Below are positions 41,183 through 51,969 of a stretch of DNA of 64,000 bases, piece after piece. Both the position numbers and the translations under genes were made by a program. Under the pieces are notes generated by a model. The model did no database searches. It was given only the letters and a program-made list of their open reading frames with translations, and was not told where the DNA came from. Positions within the stretch are counted from its first letter, which is position 1, and every line of letters begins with the position of its first letter. The DNA is from Eremothecium cymbalariae DBVPG#7215 (lineage: Eukaryota; Ascomycota; Saccharomycetes; Saccharomycetales; Saccharomycetaceae), in the NCBI RefSeq assembly GCF_000235365.1, contig NC_016449.1, forward strand, positions 992,001 through 1,056,000. Reading direction: 5' to 3'.

Positions 41183-43504
41183 ATGTTTGTTTGGGTTCGG
41201 ATGGTCTGCAGGAAGTTGAGTATGGTGGAGAAGCGGATTAGATCCGTGTTGGTGCTTTCGGTCACAGTATCCCTTCTTTTCTATTATACGTTTGAGAATG
41301 AGATAGATATGTTGAATTCGTATGCAGAGACGGAGTTGCTGCCGCAGATTAGCCGGGGGAATGTGCATGGGGGAGGTGGCGGTGATGGGGTATTGAAGGA
41401 TGAAGGGATTGGCCGTGGCATTGAGGATGGGGCCAGTGAACTGAGTGATGTGGAGACGGTGGTGCAGAAGAATCGGTATTTCCCGTTACTTTTGGAGCAT
41501 TGGGAGATGTGGGAGTCGGAGGTAGCGAGACCTGCACTGCCGAAGCAGCTGAACTACTGGACGATTCTGCCCAAGGTGTTTCTCAAGACGGGCGGTGGCG
41601 GGGTTAAGCAGGATGAGGACCGGACGCTTGTGTCGCGGGGAGTGGTGCAGGCGGACCATGATGGGGCAGGGACGGGTGAGGACAAGATGAAGCTGGCAGC
41701 GATAAAGGCCGTGTTTGACAAAGATTGGGAGCTGTATAAGCAGTCTGCATGGGGCCACGATTATGTACGGCCTCTGTCGCGGGCGGCTACGGATAGCACG
41801 CATTTTGCAACCACGATGATTCTGTCGCTTGAGGCACATTACCTAATGGGCGCGCAGGATGAGGTGTCACATATTCTAGAGTATCTTTCGACGTTCAACT
41901 TTGAGCTGGGGGGGTTGCCTGCCCAGTGGAAGGCAACCACAGATCCCACACTGGGCGCTCTGCTGGGTGCCTACGAGCTAATACAGAACCCGATCCTGTT
42001 AGAGAAAGCGGAGGAGCTGGCCAATATAATCATACATGCATTTGATACACCTCCATTTGTTCCCCTGGTGCCATTCGACGTCCACTCACCATTAAGAAAC
42101 CGGTACCCTTATCGCAGAAGTGCTGTGGCAGAATTAGCTGGGGTGAGCGTTGAATTCACTCGGCTCACTCAGCTAACAAAAAACCCAAAATACTTCAATG
42201 CTGTCTATAATATGTACTCCATGGCCCGTAACTCCAACGGTCATTTTGACCTTCCTGGCCTTATAACAGACTTTGTGGATCCTAGTGGTTGTGAACTTGC
42301 TACTATTGGTGATGACAACGCAGCTGCCGCGGGTATGAAGACTATATACAATGGCAAATACGTCAATTGCCTTTCTGTCAACGCATTCCAATACCCTGCA
42401 GGGACTCACAACACTGGGGCCGATAATGCCGTCTCAGATGCCGCATGGGTTCACGAAAATCGCGTAGAATATTATTCCTGGGATGGGCTGGAAGCTTGGT
42501 ACAGAAGCTTGCTGGAAATGTCTCAATTGATAGTGGATCCAGAATTTTCGGAGAAATTTGGCAAAATGTTCACAGACGCTATGAATGCCATAATCAAATA
42601 CATGCTTTTTGAACCAGCTCTCCCAAAACCCAACAGTAGCGAGAAGACCCCTCAGAGTCAAATCAGGCTGTTGAGTTCCGTGAGAACATGGTCTCACGAC
42701 GAAGTACTGGAGCACTCGAATATTGTCAAAGTAATGCGGCAGTTTGATATGTCCTCCAAAAGTTGTTCCTTTCCTGGAATGTTAGCTCTAGCTTCCAAAG
42801 TCTTTCCAGAGTTTGAAACTCAATACATCACCGCGGCAAAAGAAGTGCTGGAAGGGTGTTTCCGGATCCACGATATCCTCGGCGTCATCCCGTCCAGCCT
42901 TCATTTGGATGTGTGCCCAGAGCCTGGCTGCTTCTTTGATAGCGATGCTAAACGTCAAAAAATAAAAGACGGATACTACAATGAAAACAATGGGAAAAAG
43001 GCAATAGTTGACGGTATCAAAATAACGCAGAGTTCCAAAGATAGGCTGCAGGATGACGATTCTGAGGAAGAGCAACAAGAGGCACAATACGTCTTTGTGG
43101 ATGGGGCACTGCCATATACACTGAACCTAGAGTCTTGGGACGAAAACCGTCCTCTTTTCATAAATGCCTGGAATAATACGTACAACCTCGACAGCAATCT
43201 AGTAGAAAGCTTATTCTACATGTACCGCATCACCGGAGATTCCTCATGGAGACAGGTCTCCTGGAGCCTGTGGGAATCGACAATGAACAAACTAACAGAA
43301 CATAGCGCTAAAGGTTATAAAGAATTAAAAACGTCGACTTACGAAGATGTCTTCCTAGATACCCGAGCAGATCAAATGCCCCCAGAATGGTTTTCAAAAA
43401 CATTAAAGTACTACTATCTGATGTTCAGTAACGAGTCTCAGGTTGCAAACTTAAATGAATGGATCATCTCTTCTAAAGGAAATATGTTTCACAAACCCAC
43501 GTAA
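41183..43504 (+). CDS. MNL2: Glycoside hydrolase family 47 alpha-mannosidase-like protein Mnl2
   Basis: ER protein related to Mnl1/Htm1, implicated with ER-associated degradation of glycoproteins. The product is 773 aa from the first ATG (MFVWVRMVCRKLSMVEKRIR; S. cerevisiae about 849). A short basic N-terminus precedes a single signal-anchor helix (SVLVLSVTVSLLFYYTF, about residues 21-37), giving type II topology. GH47 blocks follow, for example HDYVRPLS, LEAHYLMGAQDEVSHILEYL, GGLPAQWKATTDPTLGALLG, NRYPYRRSAVAELAGVSVEF and RPLFINAWNNTYNLDSNLVESLFY. Catalytic acids are probable but not assigned individually. A glycine-rich variable stem links the anchor to the catalytic domain. Confidence 0.94.
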   Translation: MFVWVRMVCRKLSMVEKRIRSVLVLSVTVSLLFYYTFENEIDMLNSYAETELLPQISRGNVHGGGGGDGVLKDEGIGRGIEDGASELSDVETVVQKNRYFPLLLEHWEMWESEVARPALPKQLNYWTILPKVFLKTGGGGVKQDEDRTLVSRGVVQADHDGAGTGEDKMKLAAIKAVFDKDWELYKQSAWGHDYVRPLSRAATDSTHFATTMILSLEAHYLMGAQDEVSHILEYLSTFNFELGGLPAQWKATTDPTLGALLGAYELIQNPILLEKAEELANIIIHAFDTPPFVPLVPFDVHSPLRNRYPYRRSAVAELAGVSVEFTRLTQLTKNPKYFNAVYNMYSMARNSNGHFDLPGLITDFVDPSGCELATIGDDNAAAAGMKTIYNGKYVNCLSVNAFQYPAGTHNTGADNAVSDAAWVHENRVEYYSWDGLEAWYRSLLEMSQLIVDPEFSEKFGKMFTDAMNAIIKYMLFEPALPKPNSSEKTPQSQIRLLSSVRTWSHDEVLEHSNIVKVMRQFDMSSKSCSFPGMLALASKVFPEFETQYITAAKEVLEGCFRIHDILGVIPSSLHLDVCPEPGCFFDSDAKRQKIKDGYYNENNGKKAIVDGIKITQSSKDRLQDDDSEEEQQEAQYVFVDGALPYTLNLESWDENRPLFINAWNNTYNLDSNLVESLFYMYRITGDSSWRQVSWSLWESTMNKLTEHSAKGYKELKTSTYEDVFLDTRADQMPPEWFSKTLKYYYLMFSNESQVANLNEWIISSKGNMFHKPT

Positions 43505-43691
43505 ATAAAAATAAATAAAAAGTGAGTTGAAAAAAATCGAAAAATCGAAAATCGAAAAAAACCTAAATAACTTGTATGGGGGTTTATTGTCAATAAAAGA
43601 AATATCAAATTTTCTATTAGAGGTTCCATAATTGTCTATCGATTAGTTAAATTAATACTTTTGAAGTTAACAACACTATTATTATCAATTA

Positions 43692-44639
43692 TTACCAATT
43701 GGAGATATTGGGTGAAGCGTCTGTGAATGTCTTTCTAGAAAGTAGTTGTTTTATCTGTTTCACTTCCTTCCTCAATGATCCAACCTCCGCAGTCAAGTTA
43801 TGAAGCATTTGCAATAAGTGCTCTTCCATAGGTGATATGGGTATGTTGCCATGGGGGTATTGCTGAGATGTAGTAGTTGTAACAGCTGTAAACGTCGGCG
43901 CCAAGGTGTTCTGCTGTTCTTGGGTGTACTGATCTTGCGACTGCGGAGCATTCAACGTTGCAGACGACGACGACGAAGATGACGAAGGCACCTGTTGCTC
44001 GCGGAGTATGATATTTCCCTCTGGGTTAAAGTCAAAGGAGTCTAAGAGAACCTTTAGTAGCTTGTCCAATTCGTCGTGTGGACGAGGGGGCAGTTGGGCA
44101 GCGAATCTTTTGCTAGTCTTTTTGTATAAGAGATTAAATCTATCTCTGCACTGTCTGGTATTTCTGGAGATGTGTGACTCTCGGTACAGCTGGTCGCTAA
44201 TCCACTGCCAAAATTTGCGTCGAGGACTGGATATAAACTGTGGGTCCGTCAACTGATGTTTGCTGTCGATGAGGATGTGCAGCAATGAAACATCCTCGTG
44301 AGGTTTCCATGTAGTCCTGACGTACTTGGGTAACTTGTAGTTATTATTATTAGAAACGACTGTGTCTTGCTGTCTGCTTTGGGGTGAGGGTAGAAGTTGG
44401 GGAGCTGATACAGATTGTGGTGCAACCGTTCCAGCGTTGAACTGAGGTGTTGGTGCAATGGGCGACGACATCCCAGTTCTTGTGGATGCATTCTGAGGTG
44501 AAATATCGTGCGGATGTTGTACATGATGATTTGTTAACGGAGGCAATTTGATTGTTGCAGAGTGCTCGTATGGGACATTGGAACTGGCCGACGTACTGTT
44601 ACTTCGGTAGGTGTTCAAAAGCAAATGATCCCTGTTCAT
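43692..44639 (-). CDS. Unrecognised Myb/trihelix-like DNA-binding protein
   Basis: A 315-aa protein that I cannot assign to a named gene. Residues of about 1-100 are low-complexity (Ser/Thr/Pro/Gln/Asn). Residues of about 102-180 (KYVRTTWKPHEDVSLLHIL, then FWQWISDQLYRESHISRNTR, QCRDRFNLLYKKTSKR) have the W...W...R/F spacing of a Myb/SANT or trihelix DNA-binding domain and the R-Q-C-R-D-R-F third helix expected of Myb proteins. A serine/glutamine-rich linker follows, then a C-terminal leucine-heptad segment (MEEHLLQMLHNLTAEVGSLR, KEVKQIKQLLS), a likely coiled coil for dimerisation. It lies between MNL2 and SHM2, where S. cerevisiae has no equivalent that I know. Convergent with MNL2. Confidence 0.8.
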   Translation of the reverse strand: MNRDHLLLNTYRSNSTSASSNVPYEHSATIKLPPLTNHHVQHPHDISPQNASTRTGMSSPIAPTPQFNAGTVAPQSVSAPQLLPSPQSRQQDTVVSNNNNYKLPKYVRTTWKPHEDVSLLHILIDSKHQLTDPQFISSPRRKFWQWISDQLYRESHISRNTRQCRDRFNLLYKKTSKRFAAQLPPRPHDELDKLLKVLLDSFDFNPEGNIILREQQVPSSSSSSSSATLNAPQSQDQYTQEQQNTLAPTFTAVTTTTSQQYPHGNIPISPMEEHLLQMLHNLTAEVGSLRKEVKQIKQLLSRKTFTDASPNISNW

Positions 44640-44928
44640 GTGTGTGGTACGTTGTAATGGTTCTCGTCTATCGGTGCCAACTCAAACGACCGCGAATATT
44701 AAGGTCGACCGATGTACATATAAATGTATATTATGCACACATATACATATATCGTAATTCTATCCAAAAACCTCCTGCAACTTAAAATTCATCAAAAATT
44801 CAACAATTCAAAATCTTACAAACCTGGGGAGATAGACTCTACTATATATCAAAACTTCTAAATTACAATTTTTGTATATATATATATGGATATATAATAT
44901 ATTCCATTTTGTTTTTATCCTGTTTTAT

Positions 44929-45017
<89 letters not shown>

Positions 45018-46447
45018 ATTTAGACATATACACACACATTTGTACATATCTATGTGCCTAAACGTATACACATCCTTTTTGCATTTTTGCACATACTTTT
45101 TTCATCCAGACACTCATCAATATATTTGTATGCACGCCCAGAATAAAATAAAATCCTTCCTTTATCACTTCTGACAGACTCCCGTCTACTGCCCTCCATC
45201 CCTCCCGTATACGCTACTCTATAGCGCCCAAATAATGTCGGCCTGAACAACCATCCACCCTAAAGATTCTAAGCAAAATAGGCCGTAAAACATAAAGACA
45301 ACCTACATAATAGTCACGCGATACACAACCCTAAATACAACAGCATAGATACACATCGGCAGACAATAATGTCTTGCAAAAGAAAAACTTCACCTATTCG
45401 CCCACCAAAAAAATCCGTAGAAAAATCTAGCACCAGCAGCTTTCGTTCTACTCACACAGACCAACCCCCTCGTCCTTCTCCATTCAATTGTATCCCACAA
45501 AAATTCCTTTGTATCTGCCTCGCTCCAATTTTGTAACACTTCTCTAAAGTCATTCTTAGTTCGTTAAACCGTCAATCTACCATTCCATCCATCGCCGCCG
45601 GCATCACCCTACCCATCGCGACAATATCCTGTAACTGTCATTACGCTATTACTGCTCTATTGCACTACGACTACCTCTACTACCACTGGTACCACTGCCC
45701 TACCACTATATGCCTTCAGACAACGAGACAGCCGTTCAGAATATTGCGTACAAATCCACATTCTTGCATGACTTTTCCCTAATATTCCGTCCGAGCGCGG
45801 AAGAACCCAAATTGACCACGATCTGTATGTGTCTTGGTTCTCGAGCGCTACATCGTGTTCTGCGCCGGCCAAAAGCTACAAGGTTTCAGAACAAGTCCAC
45901 AAGTTCAATTGCAACTAGCCATGAAGATGCCGTAGGTTCGTATCGATTCAGAAACCTATTTTCCTTAGGTTCCTTTATCATCCTATGGTCTACAAGGCAT
46001 TTAATGAGAGCGTAGCAAGCATGTCTCTGGGATATGCTCTAACGACACGGAAACGTTTGTACAACCGTACTTATCGGAGAACGAGAACGACAGACTTCAC
46101 ACATCACAATAGCATCATCAGAAAAAAAAGCTTTATGCATCCGTACGGATCGGAAGTGTCCATGTAGAACATGAACCTAATGGTGGACCCTGAATACGTG
46201 GAGTGTGGGTGGGAAGGCAGGTTGCAGTAGTGGTAGTGACGACGTTATGTATATTGTATATGAAGTAGCGATTATACAACTTTGAAGAACAGGTTAGAAG
46301 GGTGCAGAGTGGTGAGATAGATGATAGGCCGTAACATGAATTGCGATCCCGTTTCGTTTCCCGTCTTTTTTCTCCGTACCACAGATAATGAAATGAGCAA
46401 CCATTAAGAGTACTATTGAGACTGGGCGGAGGACGAGTGGACGTCAT
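44640..46447. other. Gene-poor 1.8-kb region with (CA)n(TA)n repeat
   Basis: Upstream of the Myb-like gene and downstream of SHM2. It is low-complexity on the left. Around 45710-46170 two partly overlapping + strand open frames occur (45710-46015, 101 codons; 45985-46167, 60 codons), and a GTATGT lies at about 45826-45831 inside the first. I could not build a convincing spliced gene from them. Confidence 0.5.
44930..45015. repeat. Compound (CA)n(TA)n microsatellite
   Basis: About 26 CA dinucleotides (44930-44982) run directly into about 16 AT dinucleotides (to about 45015). Both parts favour unusual DNA structures (Z-form and cruciform, respectively). Confidence 0.95.
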
Positions 46448-47857
46448 TTACACGGGGAGGGGGTATTCGCCGGCCCACGAGTGGACTTCTTGGGCAAGCT
46501 TTTCTAGGGAAGGATGGTGCTCATCTACTTTGGCTTTGAAGTTCTTGAGTCTGTTAGCGTCTTGAGGTAACGATTGTTGTAGGTCACGTGCAAATTGAAC
46601 TGCCTCATTGATGTAGTAGACAATCTTGGAGAAGTCCTCAGTACCCATACCTCTGGTAGTCATTGCTGGGGCTCCGATACGGACACCGCCTGGGACCAAG
46701 GCAGACTTGTCGCCAGGGATGGAATTTTTGTTTAGTGCAATATTGATTTTCTCGCAGACATATTCCACACGAGCACCATCTACGCCCTTTTCTTTTAGAG
46801 AGACTAGAACCATGTGTGAGTCGGTACCACCCGAGACTAGACGATACCCGAGTTTCTTGAACTCTACTTCTAAGGTTTTCGCATTATTGATGACTTGTTT
46901 CTGGTATTCTACGAATTCTGGTGTGACTACTTGCTTTAGGGCAGTAGCGAGCGCGGAGATTGTATGGTTGTGGGGACCACCTTGGTGCCCTGGGAAGACA
47001 GAAAAGTTAATAGGACCTTCCAAGTCGTACATAATCTCCTCTCCAGTCTTACGATTGACTGATCTGACTCCTCTTCTGAAGAAAATCATCGCACCCCTTG
47101 GTCCTCTTAGGGACTTGTGGGTTGTAGTCGTGACAACGTCGGCGTATTCAAAAGGCGATGGGATGACGCCTGCTGCAATTAAACCAGAAATGTGGGCCAT
47201 GTCGACCATGAGGTAGGCACCTGCTTTGTCGGCAATTTCTCTCATACGCTTGTAGTCGATTAATCTGCAGTAAGCAGAAGTGCCTGCCACTAAAATTTTG
47301 GGTCTATACAGGATAGCATTTTTTTCCAATGTATCATAATCGATAATACCGGTTTCGTCGTCAACCCTGTATGGGAAAGACTCAAAATATGTTGAAACAG
47401 CAGATATTTTCCTGTTCTCAGTCTGATAGCCATGAGAAAGATGGCCTCCATCAGGCAAGAACAATCCCATCAATCTATCGTGCGGCTTCATTAGAGCTTG
47501 GTAAACTTCTAAATTCGCAGGTGAACCCGAAAGAGCCTGCACATTCACACCCCATTTATCAGGAGTAACACCAAAAGCCTCCAAGGCACGCTTCTGACAC
47601 AACAACTCCATACGGTCAATGTGCTCATTACCACCATAATACCGTGCTCCTGGGTAACCCTCAGAATACTTGTTGCACATAGGCGTTCCAAGAGCGTTAA
47701 AAACAGAAGTCGACGTGAAATTCTCCGAAGCAATTAACACAACAGAATGCCTCTGCCTTTCAATTTCATCCCTGATGATCTGCTCCACCTCCGGATCCGT
47801 TTCACTTAACTGTGAAGACACTAATTTCTTGTGTGATTCAGATAAAGCATATACCAT
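46448..47857 (-). CDS. SHM2: Cytosolic serine hydroxymethyltransferase
   Basis: PLP enzyme converting serine and tetrahydrofolate to glycine and methylene-THF, the main one-carbon source. From the ATG at 47857 ([20 protein letters not shown]) the product is 469 aa, the same length as S. cerevisiae Shm2, and aligned to its N-terminus. The catalytic lysine is K248 in [13 protein letters not shown]. The ASENFTS and [10 protein letters not shown] motifs are intact. No mitochondrial presequence is seen. The frame continues 43 codons upstream to a TTG with no ATG; this is treated as untranslated leader (see rejected items). Synteny matches YLR058C. Confidence 0.97.
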   Translation of the reverse strand: MVYALSESHKKLVSSQLSETDPEVEQIIRDEIERQRHSVVLIASENFTSTSVFNALGTPMCNKYSEGYPGARYYGGNEHIDRMELLCQKRALEAFGVTPDKWGVNVQALSGSPANLEVYQALMKPHDRLMGLFLPDGGHLSHGYQTENRKISAVSTYFESFPYRVDDETGIIDYDTLEKNAILYRPKILVAGTSAYCRLIDYKRMREIADKAGAYLMVDMAHISGLIAAGVIPSPFEYADVVTTTTHKSLRGPRGAMIFFRRGVRSVNRKTGEEIMYDLEGPINFSVFPGHQGGPHNHTISALATALKQVVTPEFVEYQKQVINNAKTLEVEFKKLGYRLVSGGTDSHMVLVSLKEKGVDGARVEYVCEKINIALNKNSIPGDKSALVPGGVRIGAPAMTTRGMGTEDFSKIVYYINEAVQFARDLQQSLPQDANRLKNFKAKVDEHHPSLEKLAQEVHSWAGEYPLPV

Positions 47858-49116
47858 ATTGCCAATATTATGAAAACCTTTTTTTGCCTCTGCTGTGGAT
47901 GATGAGCCTAATAAACCTGCTGCAACTAAGATTGCTGCTGCTGTTGCTACTACTGCTATTAAGTCCTGGGTACTAATTTCAGACAATAGCCTCCTTTCAG
48001 TTCAATGCTCCTTCAAGTCTTTCACGTGTAATATATATATATATATCTTTTTCCTACTTTTGTATAATTTTTCTACTGACTCTTGCCAGTTACCAAATGT
48101 GCAATTGAAGAGGTAAAAGGTGGCGGATGACCCACGACCCCTTTGCGTTCAAAAACCGCCGTAGCAAAACCAGCTTAAAATTACTTTTCGCGTGCATCAA
48201 ATATACTTTACGCTCACTGTACGGAAGCATCTTGCTGCACTGCGCTGAAATTCTCGAGACATCACATTGTTGCTTGCTTGACTCGAGCAAAAATAAAACA
48301 GAGTCAAAACAGAAGCGTGAAAACCATACCGTTTAATTGAATAGTATTTCGTAACAGTGCCTGAGTAGCGAGAGTAAGTAAAGTTAATCACAGTAAGGGG
48401 GGATGATTTGCTGGTACGAATATAGGTATGGAGGGGAGTACGCTCGAATGGGTTCGTTCGGTTCCTCGAGAATGACGTAAAACACCTGCAGTCGCAGAAT
48501 AGAAAAAGTAGTTGAAAAAATGAAAAAATATGATGAATTCGTATTTGTTACATATTGGTATATAGTATAAGATTAGAAATAATAATAATAATAATAATAT
48601 AATCGAGTATAATGGAAAATGGAAAATGTTCAGGAGAAAACAAGGACAAAAATGACATAAACTAATGTACAGATGAAAAAAAATCTTAGACATTGCCCAC
48701 GGATGATGTGAACCGAGACGCCCCGGAGTTTTCTTGGAAATGGCCAAGAGATCAATAGCTGAGTAAAAACTTGAACAGAGAAGGGAAGCGGGCAATAGTG
48801 GCGCCATCCTCTGACCTCCAATTATCAGAAGTCGAACCTCCCAGTCGCAGCCCTAGCCACGGGCGCGCCACAGGAGGTTCTGCCTCACTCACCAAACTCG
48901 ATGCTCGAAGTTTTTACTAGACTAGTCTCTGGATTTGCACACAGCTCGGTCCGCACAGGAGAACGGTTCACATAATAGTTGGTTATGACAACGTGGGTGT
49001 CTAGATAAACCCCGGAAATATAGAACAATACCTTGCTTGAAAAATTGGAAACGACATATATAGAATACACTGAGGAATCAAAAGCCGCGGAAGAGAATTT
49101 CTCGCGGGCTTTAACC
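47858..49116. other. SHM2 promoter and HAC1 3' region
   Basis: About 1.26 kb. SHM2 promoter elements occur at 48023-48082 (separate entry). A poly-AT stretch (48560-48620) with AATAAT repeats and a GC-rich patch with GGCGCGCC near 48864 lie toward HAC1. No gene supported. Confidence 0.5.
48023..48082. promoter_or_regulatory. SHM2 promoter: TATA run, CACGTG and TGACTC
   Basis: CACGTG (48023-48028) abuts a TATATATATATATAT tract (about 48031-48046), the probable TATA, 170-190 bp before the ATG at 47857. TGACTC (48077-48082) is the core shared by Gcn4 and Bas1/Bas2; S. cerevisiae SHM2 belongs to the Bas1 regulon. Confidence 0.5.
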
Positions 49117-50313
49117 TCAATCCATAGAGATGAAATCATCTAGTTCTAATGGTAATACACCTAACTGCGCTTCGGGCAGAAAGAATGAACCGATAATAAC
49201 ATGGAGAAGAAGACCCAAGCTGTATCCTTCGATATGCTACTTGCAAAAGTGTTCTGATGATATACCCATCCCCATGAGTTGCTTTGCTTTATAGGAAACA
49301 AAAACGAAAAACCAAAAAAAATCAACGCCGAGAGCTCTACTTCCAGTCGACGTTAAGACGTTGATTTTCAAACTAAAAAACACTTCAGAACACCCAGAAT
49401 ATGCGCATACATGGAACAACCTGGCGGGCTTCTAACAAAAAATCTCCATTAGTAAAAGAAATTAAAATCGGTATCATTCTTTCCACTGGACAATCTCGGC
49501 TGGATTGCGCCAATGGTCAAGGTCCAAAGAACTATCAGTCAACTCAAATGGTTCGCTAATGTCATCCTTGAAGATATTACTACCCCCTAATGGGTAGTTG
49601 TGGGATTGTGTTAACAATAGGTTCCAAGACTCATTGTTAGCCTTGCTCCCGGAAAATACTCTTGGGTCCGAGTCCTCGAATACAGAAAATGAAGGGTGGT
49701 GATAGTTGGCACCGCCGACGTATGAATAGGAATCCGTTGAAGTGGATTCGGGTTTCACCGCATCGTTTGCATTTTCTATAATAAAATCGCGACGCTCGAA
49801 ACGTGAATTTTCACCGCCAACGATAGTAGTGCATGGAGACCCTGGAGTAGTTCCAGAAATACTAGGACTCTTCACTATGGGAGTGGTCGCAGAAGACAAG
49901 GCAGAAGTGGAAGCACTGCTACTTTCAATATTCGCGTCCTTCTCATATCTTTCCAAATTGTCGTTGTCTTCCACTGAACCTGAGAAGGAGGCATTGGCCT
50001 CGGGCGACGTAGAAGGGTCGGCCTTGACAACCGCCTCGTACTCAGTAACAGCTCTGCGTAATTCCGGATCGCCTGTAGACTCTACAAGCTGACCTAGATT
50101 AACATGAGACATTATCCTCTCCAACAAAGAACATTTCCTCTCTAAATACATGAGATGAAGTCTCTTCTTCTCGCGCGACTGATGAGCCGCCTTCCTATTT
50201 CTAAGAATCCTTTCGATCCTCCTCTGCTCCTTCTCTTCTTGTGTCTTGGCCCGCTTCCTTGGGGGAAGCGTCGACTTAAAATTGGCTGGTATATCGTTAA
50301 CTGTATGGCTCAT
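49117..50313 (-). CDS. HAC1: bZIP transcription factor Hac1 of the unfolded-protein response (Ire1-spliced; exons 49500..50313 and 49117..49172)
   Basis: UPR activator of ER chaperone genes. The N-terminal bZIP is nearly identical to yeast Hac1 (LPPRKRAKTQEEKEQRRIER, then ILRNRKAAHQSREKKRLHL, residues about 15-60), followed by a short zipper. The unspliced frame ends after WRNPAEIVQWKE (279 aa, to 49474). Ire1-type splicing (separate intron entry) joins NP to EAQLGVLPLELDDFISMD, giving 289 aa; this matches the acidic S. cerevisiae exon-2 tail in position and character. The middle region is Ser/Thr/Asp-rich. Regulation is therefore post-transcriptional, by Ire1 cleavage and tRNA ligase joining, with translation held off by leader-intron pairing (see findings). 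Synteny matches YFL031W. Confidence 0.96.
49173..49499 (-). other. Ire1-dependent non-spliceosomal intron of HAC1 (327 nt)
   Basis: On the minus strand the 5' site is CAATC-CAG|CCGA-GATTG: a five-bp stem with a seven-base loop (49491-49507), cut after CAG. The 3' site is CTGC-CCG|AAGC-GCAG: a four-bp stem with a seven-base loop (49165-49179), cut after CCG. Both loops fit the Ire1 consensus CNG|NNGN. There is no GT...AG or TACTAAC pattern. Exon 2 (56 nt) encodes E (split codon) plus 17 residues and a TGA. Confidence 0.95.
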
Positions 50314-51969
50314 TATATGACTGCAGAGTAAAAAACTCCAATTATTGCTTTTTTTTCTTTCTTCAATAAAATCAAAAAAAGAACCAACCTCTAAAATATC
50401 AGGGTGGTAGTCTGTATGTGTGTGTGAGGGGGGGATGGGTAACTTTTTAGTTTGAACTCTTCAATAAAACGTCGTAAACTCTGGAAGGAATAGATAAACC
50501 TATCTCAAAGTCCCAATTCAAAAACGATAGACGCCCGTACTGTATCTTCTACTCTCTGAAGTCGAAAAAAACTATTGTATTAAATATATTTTGTCCAAAT
50601 ATCAGCAACCAAAAAAGACTTTCTCCCTCTCCTTTATATATTTATCATCTGATCCATAAATAGACCGTTTTTGTCGACGCCTATTTTTTTTATTTTTCTC
50701 GAGCATGAGACAGTACCTCTCGGATCTACATTATGTACGACGGGGCTTTGCTCGAGACAGGAAGGTGTTGCATGCAGGCTCTGTATGTGGACTGTGAGAT
50801 TTCCATTCTCGAACAAATTTGTCTCTGCGTGGTTTTCTGCGTGAATTCTTTACTCGAGTGCATATTTTTCCCGTGCGGGCGAAAGTGTGGATTGATTGAT
50901 GATACCTTTCATATTTTCCGCATACCAATCAACGCACCCACAGCGGATGGGGAAGGGATGATGATGGTAATGGTGGTATGGTTATGGTACTTGTTACCAT
51001 GGCGGGGGAGACCTATTGTACGAGGGGGCTGGGGCACGTGTTGCCGTGCGGTGTTCGGGTGTCTTTTCCGGCGAACTATGGTGCGTCTGGGCCAAAACCC
51101 CCACTACGCTCTGCATCTTCTTCTCTCTTGGCCGCCATGTATAGATAAATAACCAAGGCATATTTTTCTTGGACTTTGTTGACATTCCGGATCCAACGGT
51201 TCTATTTTGGTTTCGTTTGCAAGGGAGATTTGTACGTGGAAGAGAGATTTTACGGAGGATTTCTATGTGTCAAGTTAATCTGCGTCTACTATGCAGCTCC
51301 CTCATTAGGGAAACTCTTTTGACGTATGACAAAAGAGGTATTACGGGCCTCGAAGTGCTTTTTTTAAGCCACTGCAGTTGCGGTTATTTTCTATGTTCAA
51401 AAGGACCGCAGGTGATATGCAGCGCATAAAGGTCGTTTGGAACGATGATGGCTAGATTGAGGTTTTTGATATATTAAAAAAAAAGGATCATCATCTGCAG
51501 GTTGTAATAATAAAACAAAAATAAACACTAATAAACTAACATACAACTAGGAAATCACAGCTACAGATAAGGCTGTGGAGGAGTAGAATGTTGTATAGTT
51601 GTTTTCTTTTTATTTTGTTTCTGTGAGCAATTAATTAAAATCTCCATAGCAGCAAGTTGTAGTATAGCTAGAAGTAAAAAACACGGTTGTGAGGGATAGT
51701 TTTGAAGGGTTATGCTATAGATGGTTGAAGTACAGCCGTCTTGGTCTTCTGGTGATGGAAATATTGAGGGGGGGGGGCGTGATGCAGGCATGTGTGCAAA
51801 CAGGCAAGCGTGCTACAGTCTGGGGGAATGAATGATGCGATGGCTGCATTTGGGTGATGGCCATTTGTTTATGTGATCAAAAAATATTTGTTTATTTGTT
51901 TGTTTTTTGTTGTTTTAGGATTAATGTACGATAATGAAGGAGATCTAACAAGCCCGGTTAAATGCTAGT
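50314..51969. other. HAC1 leader/promoter and REX2 3' region
   Basis: 1.66 kb without a convincing gene. The HAC1 leader contains the intron-complementary element at 50431-50441. A + strand ORF of 139 codons (50733-51152) lacks protein-like character. A CACGTG occurs at about 51034-51039. A TATATATTT element (about 50636-50644) may be the HAC1 TATA. Confidence 0.5.
50431..50441 (-). promoter_or_regulatory. HAC1 5' leader element complementary to the HAC1 intron
   Basis: The mRNA word UACCCAUCCCC (118-128 nt upstream of the HAC1 ATG) is exactly complementary to GGGGAUGGGUA in the intron (49263-49273 on the + strand). In S. cerevisiae, leader-intron pairing blocks translation of unspliced HAC1. 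Confidence 0.7.

Noticed and set aside
47858..47986. Upstream in-frame extension of SHM2 by 43 codons (hydrophobic Ala/Val-rich stretch)
   Set aside because: It begins at TTG with no ATG, a stop lies just before it, and the product from the ATG at 47857 has exactly the S. cerevisiae length. A non-AUG start giving a membrane- or mitochondria-targeted isoform is conceivable but unsupported.
48820..48870. tRNA-like B-box (GGTTCGACTTC on the minus strand)
   Set aside because: No matching A box, acceptor stem or T stem could be formed. I saw no convincing tRNA anywhere in the window.
50733..51152. 139-codon + strand ORF upstream of HAC1
   Set aside because: It is Cys/Trp/Met-rich with no protein-like regularity and no family resemblance.
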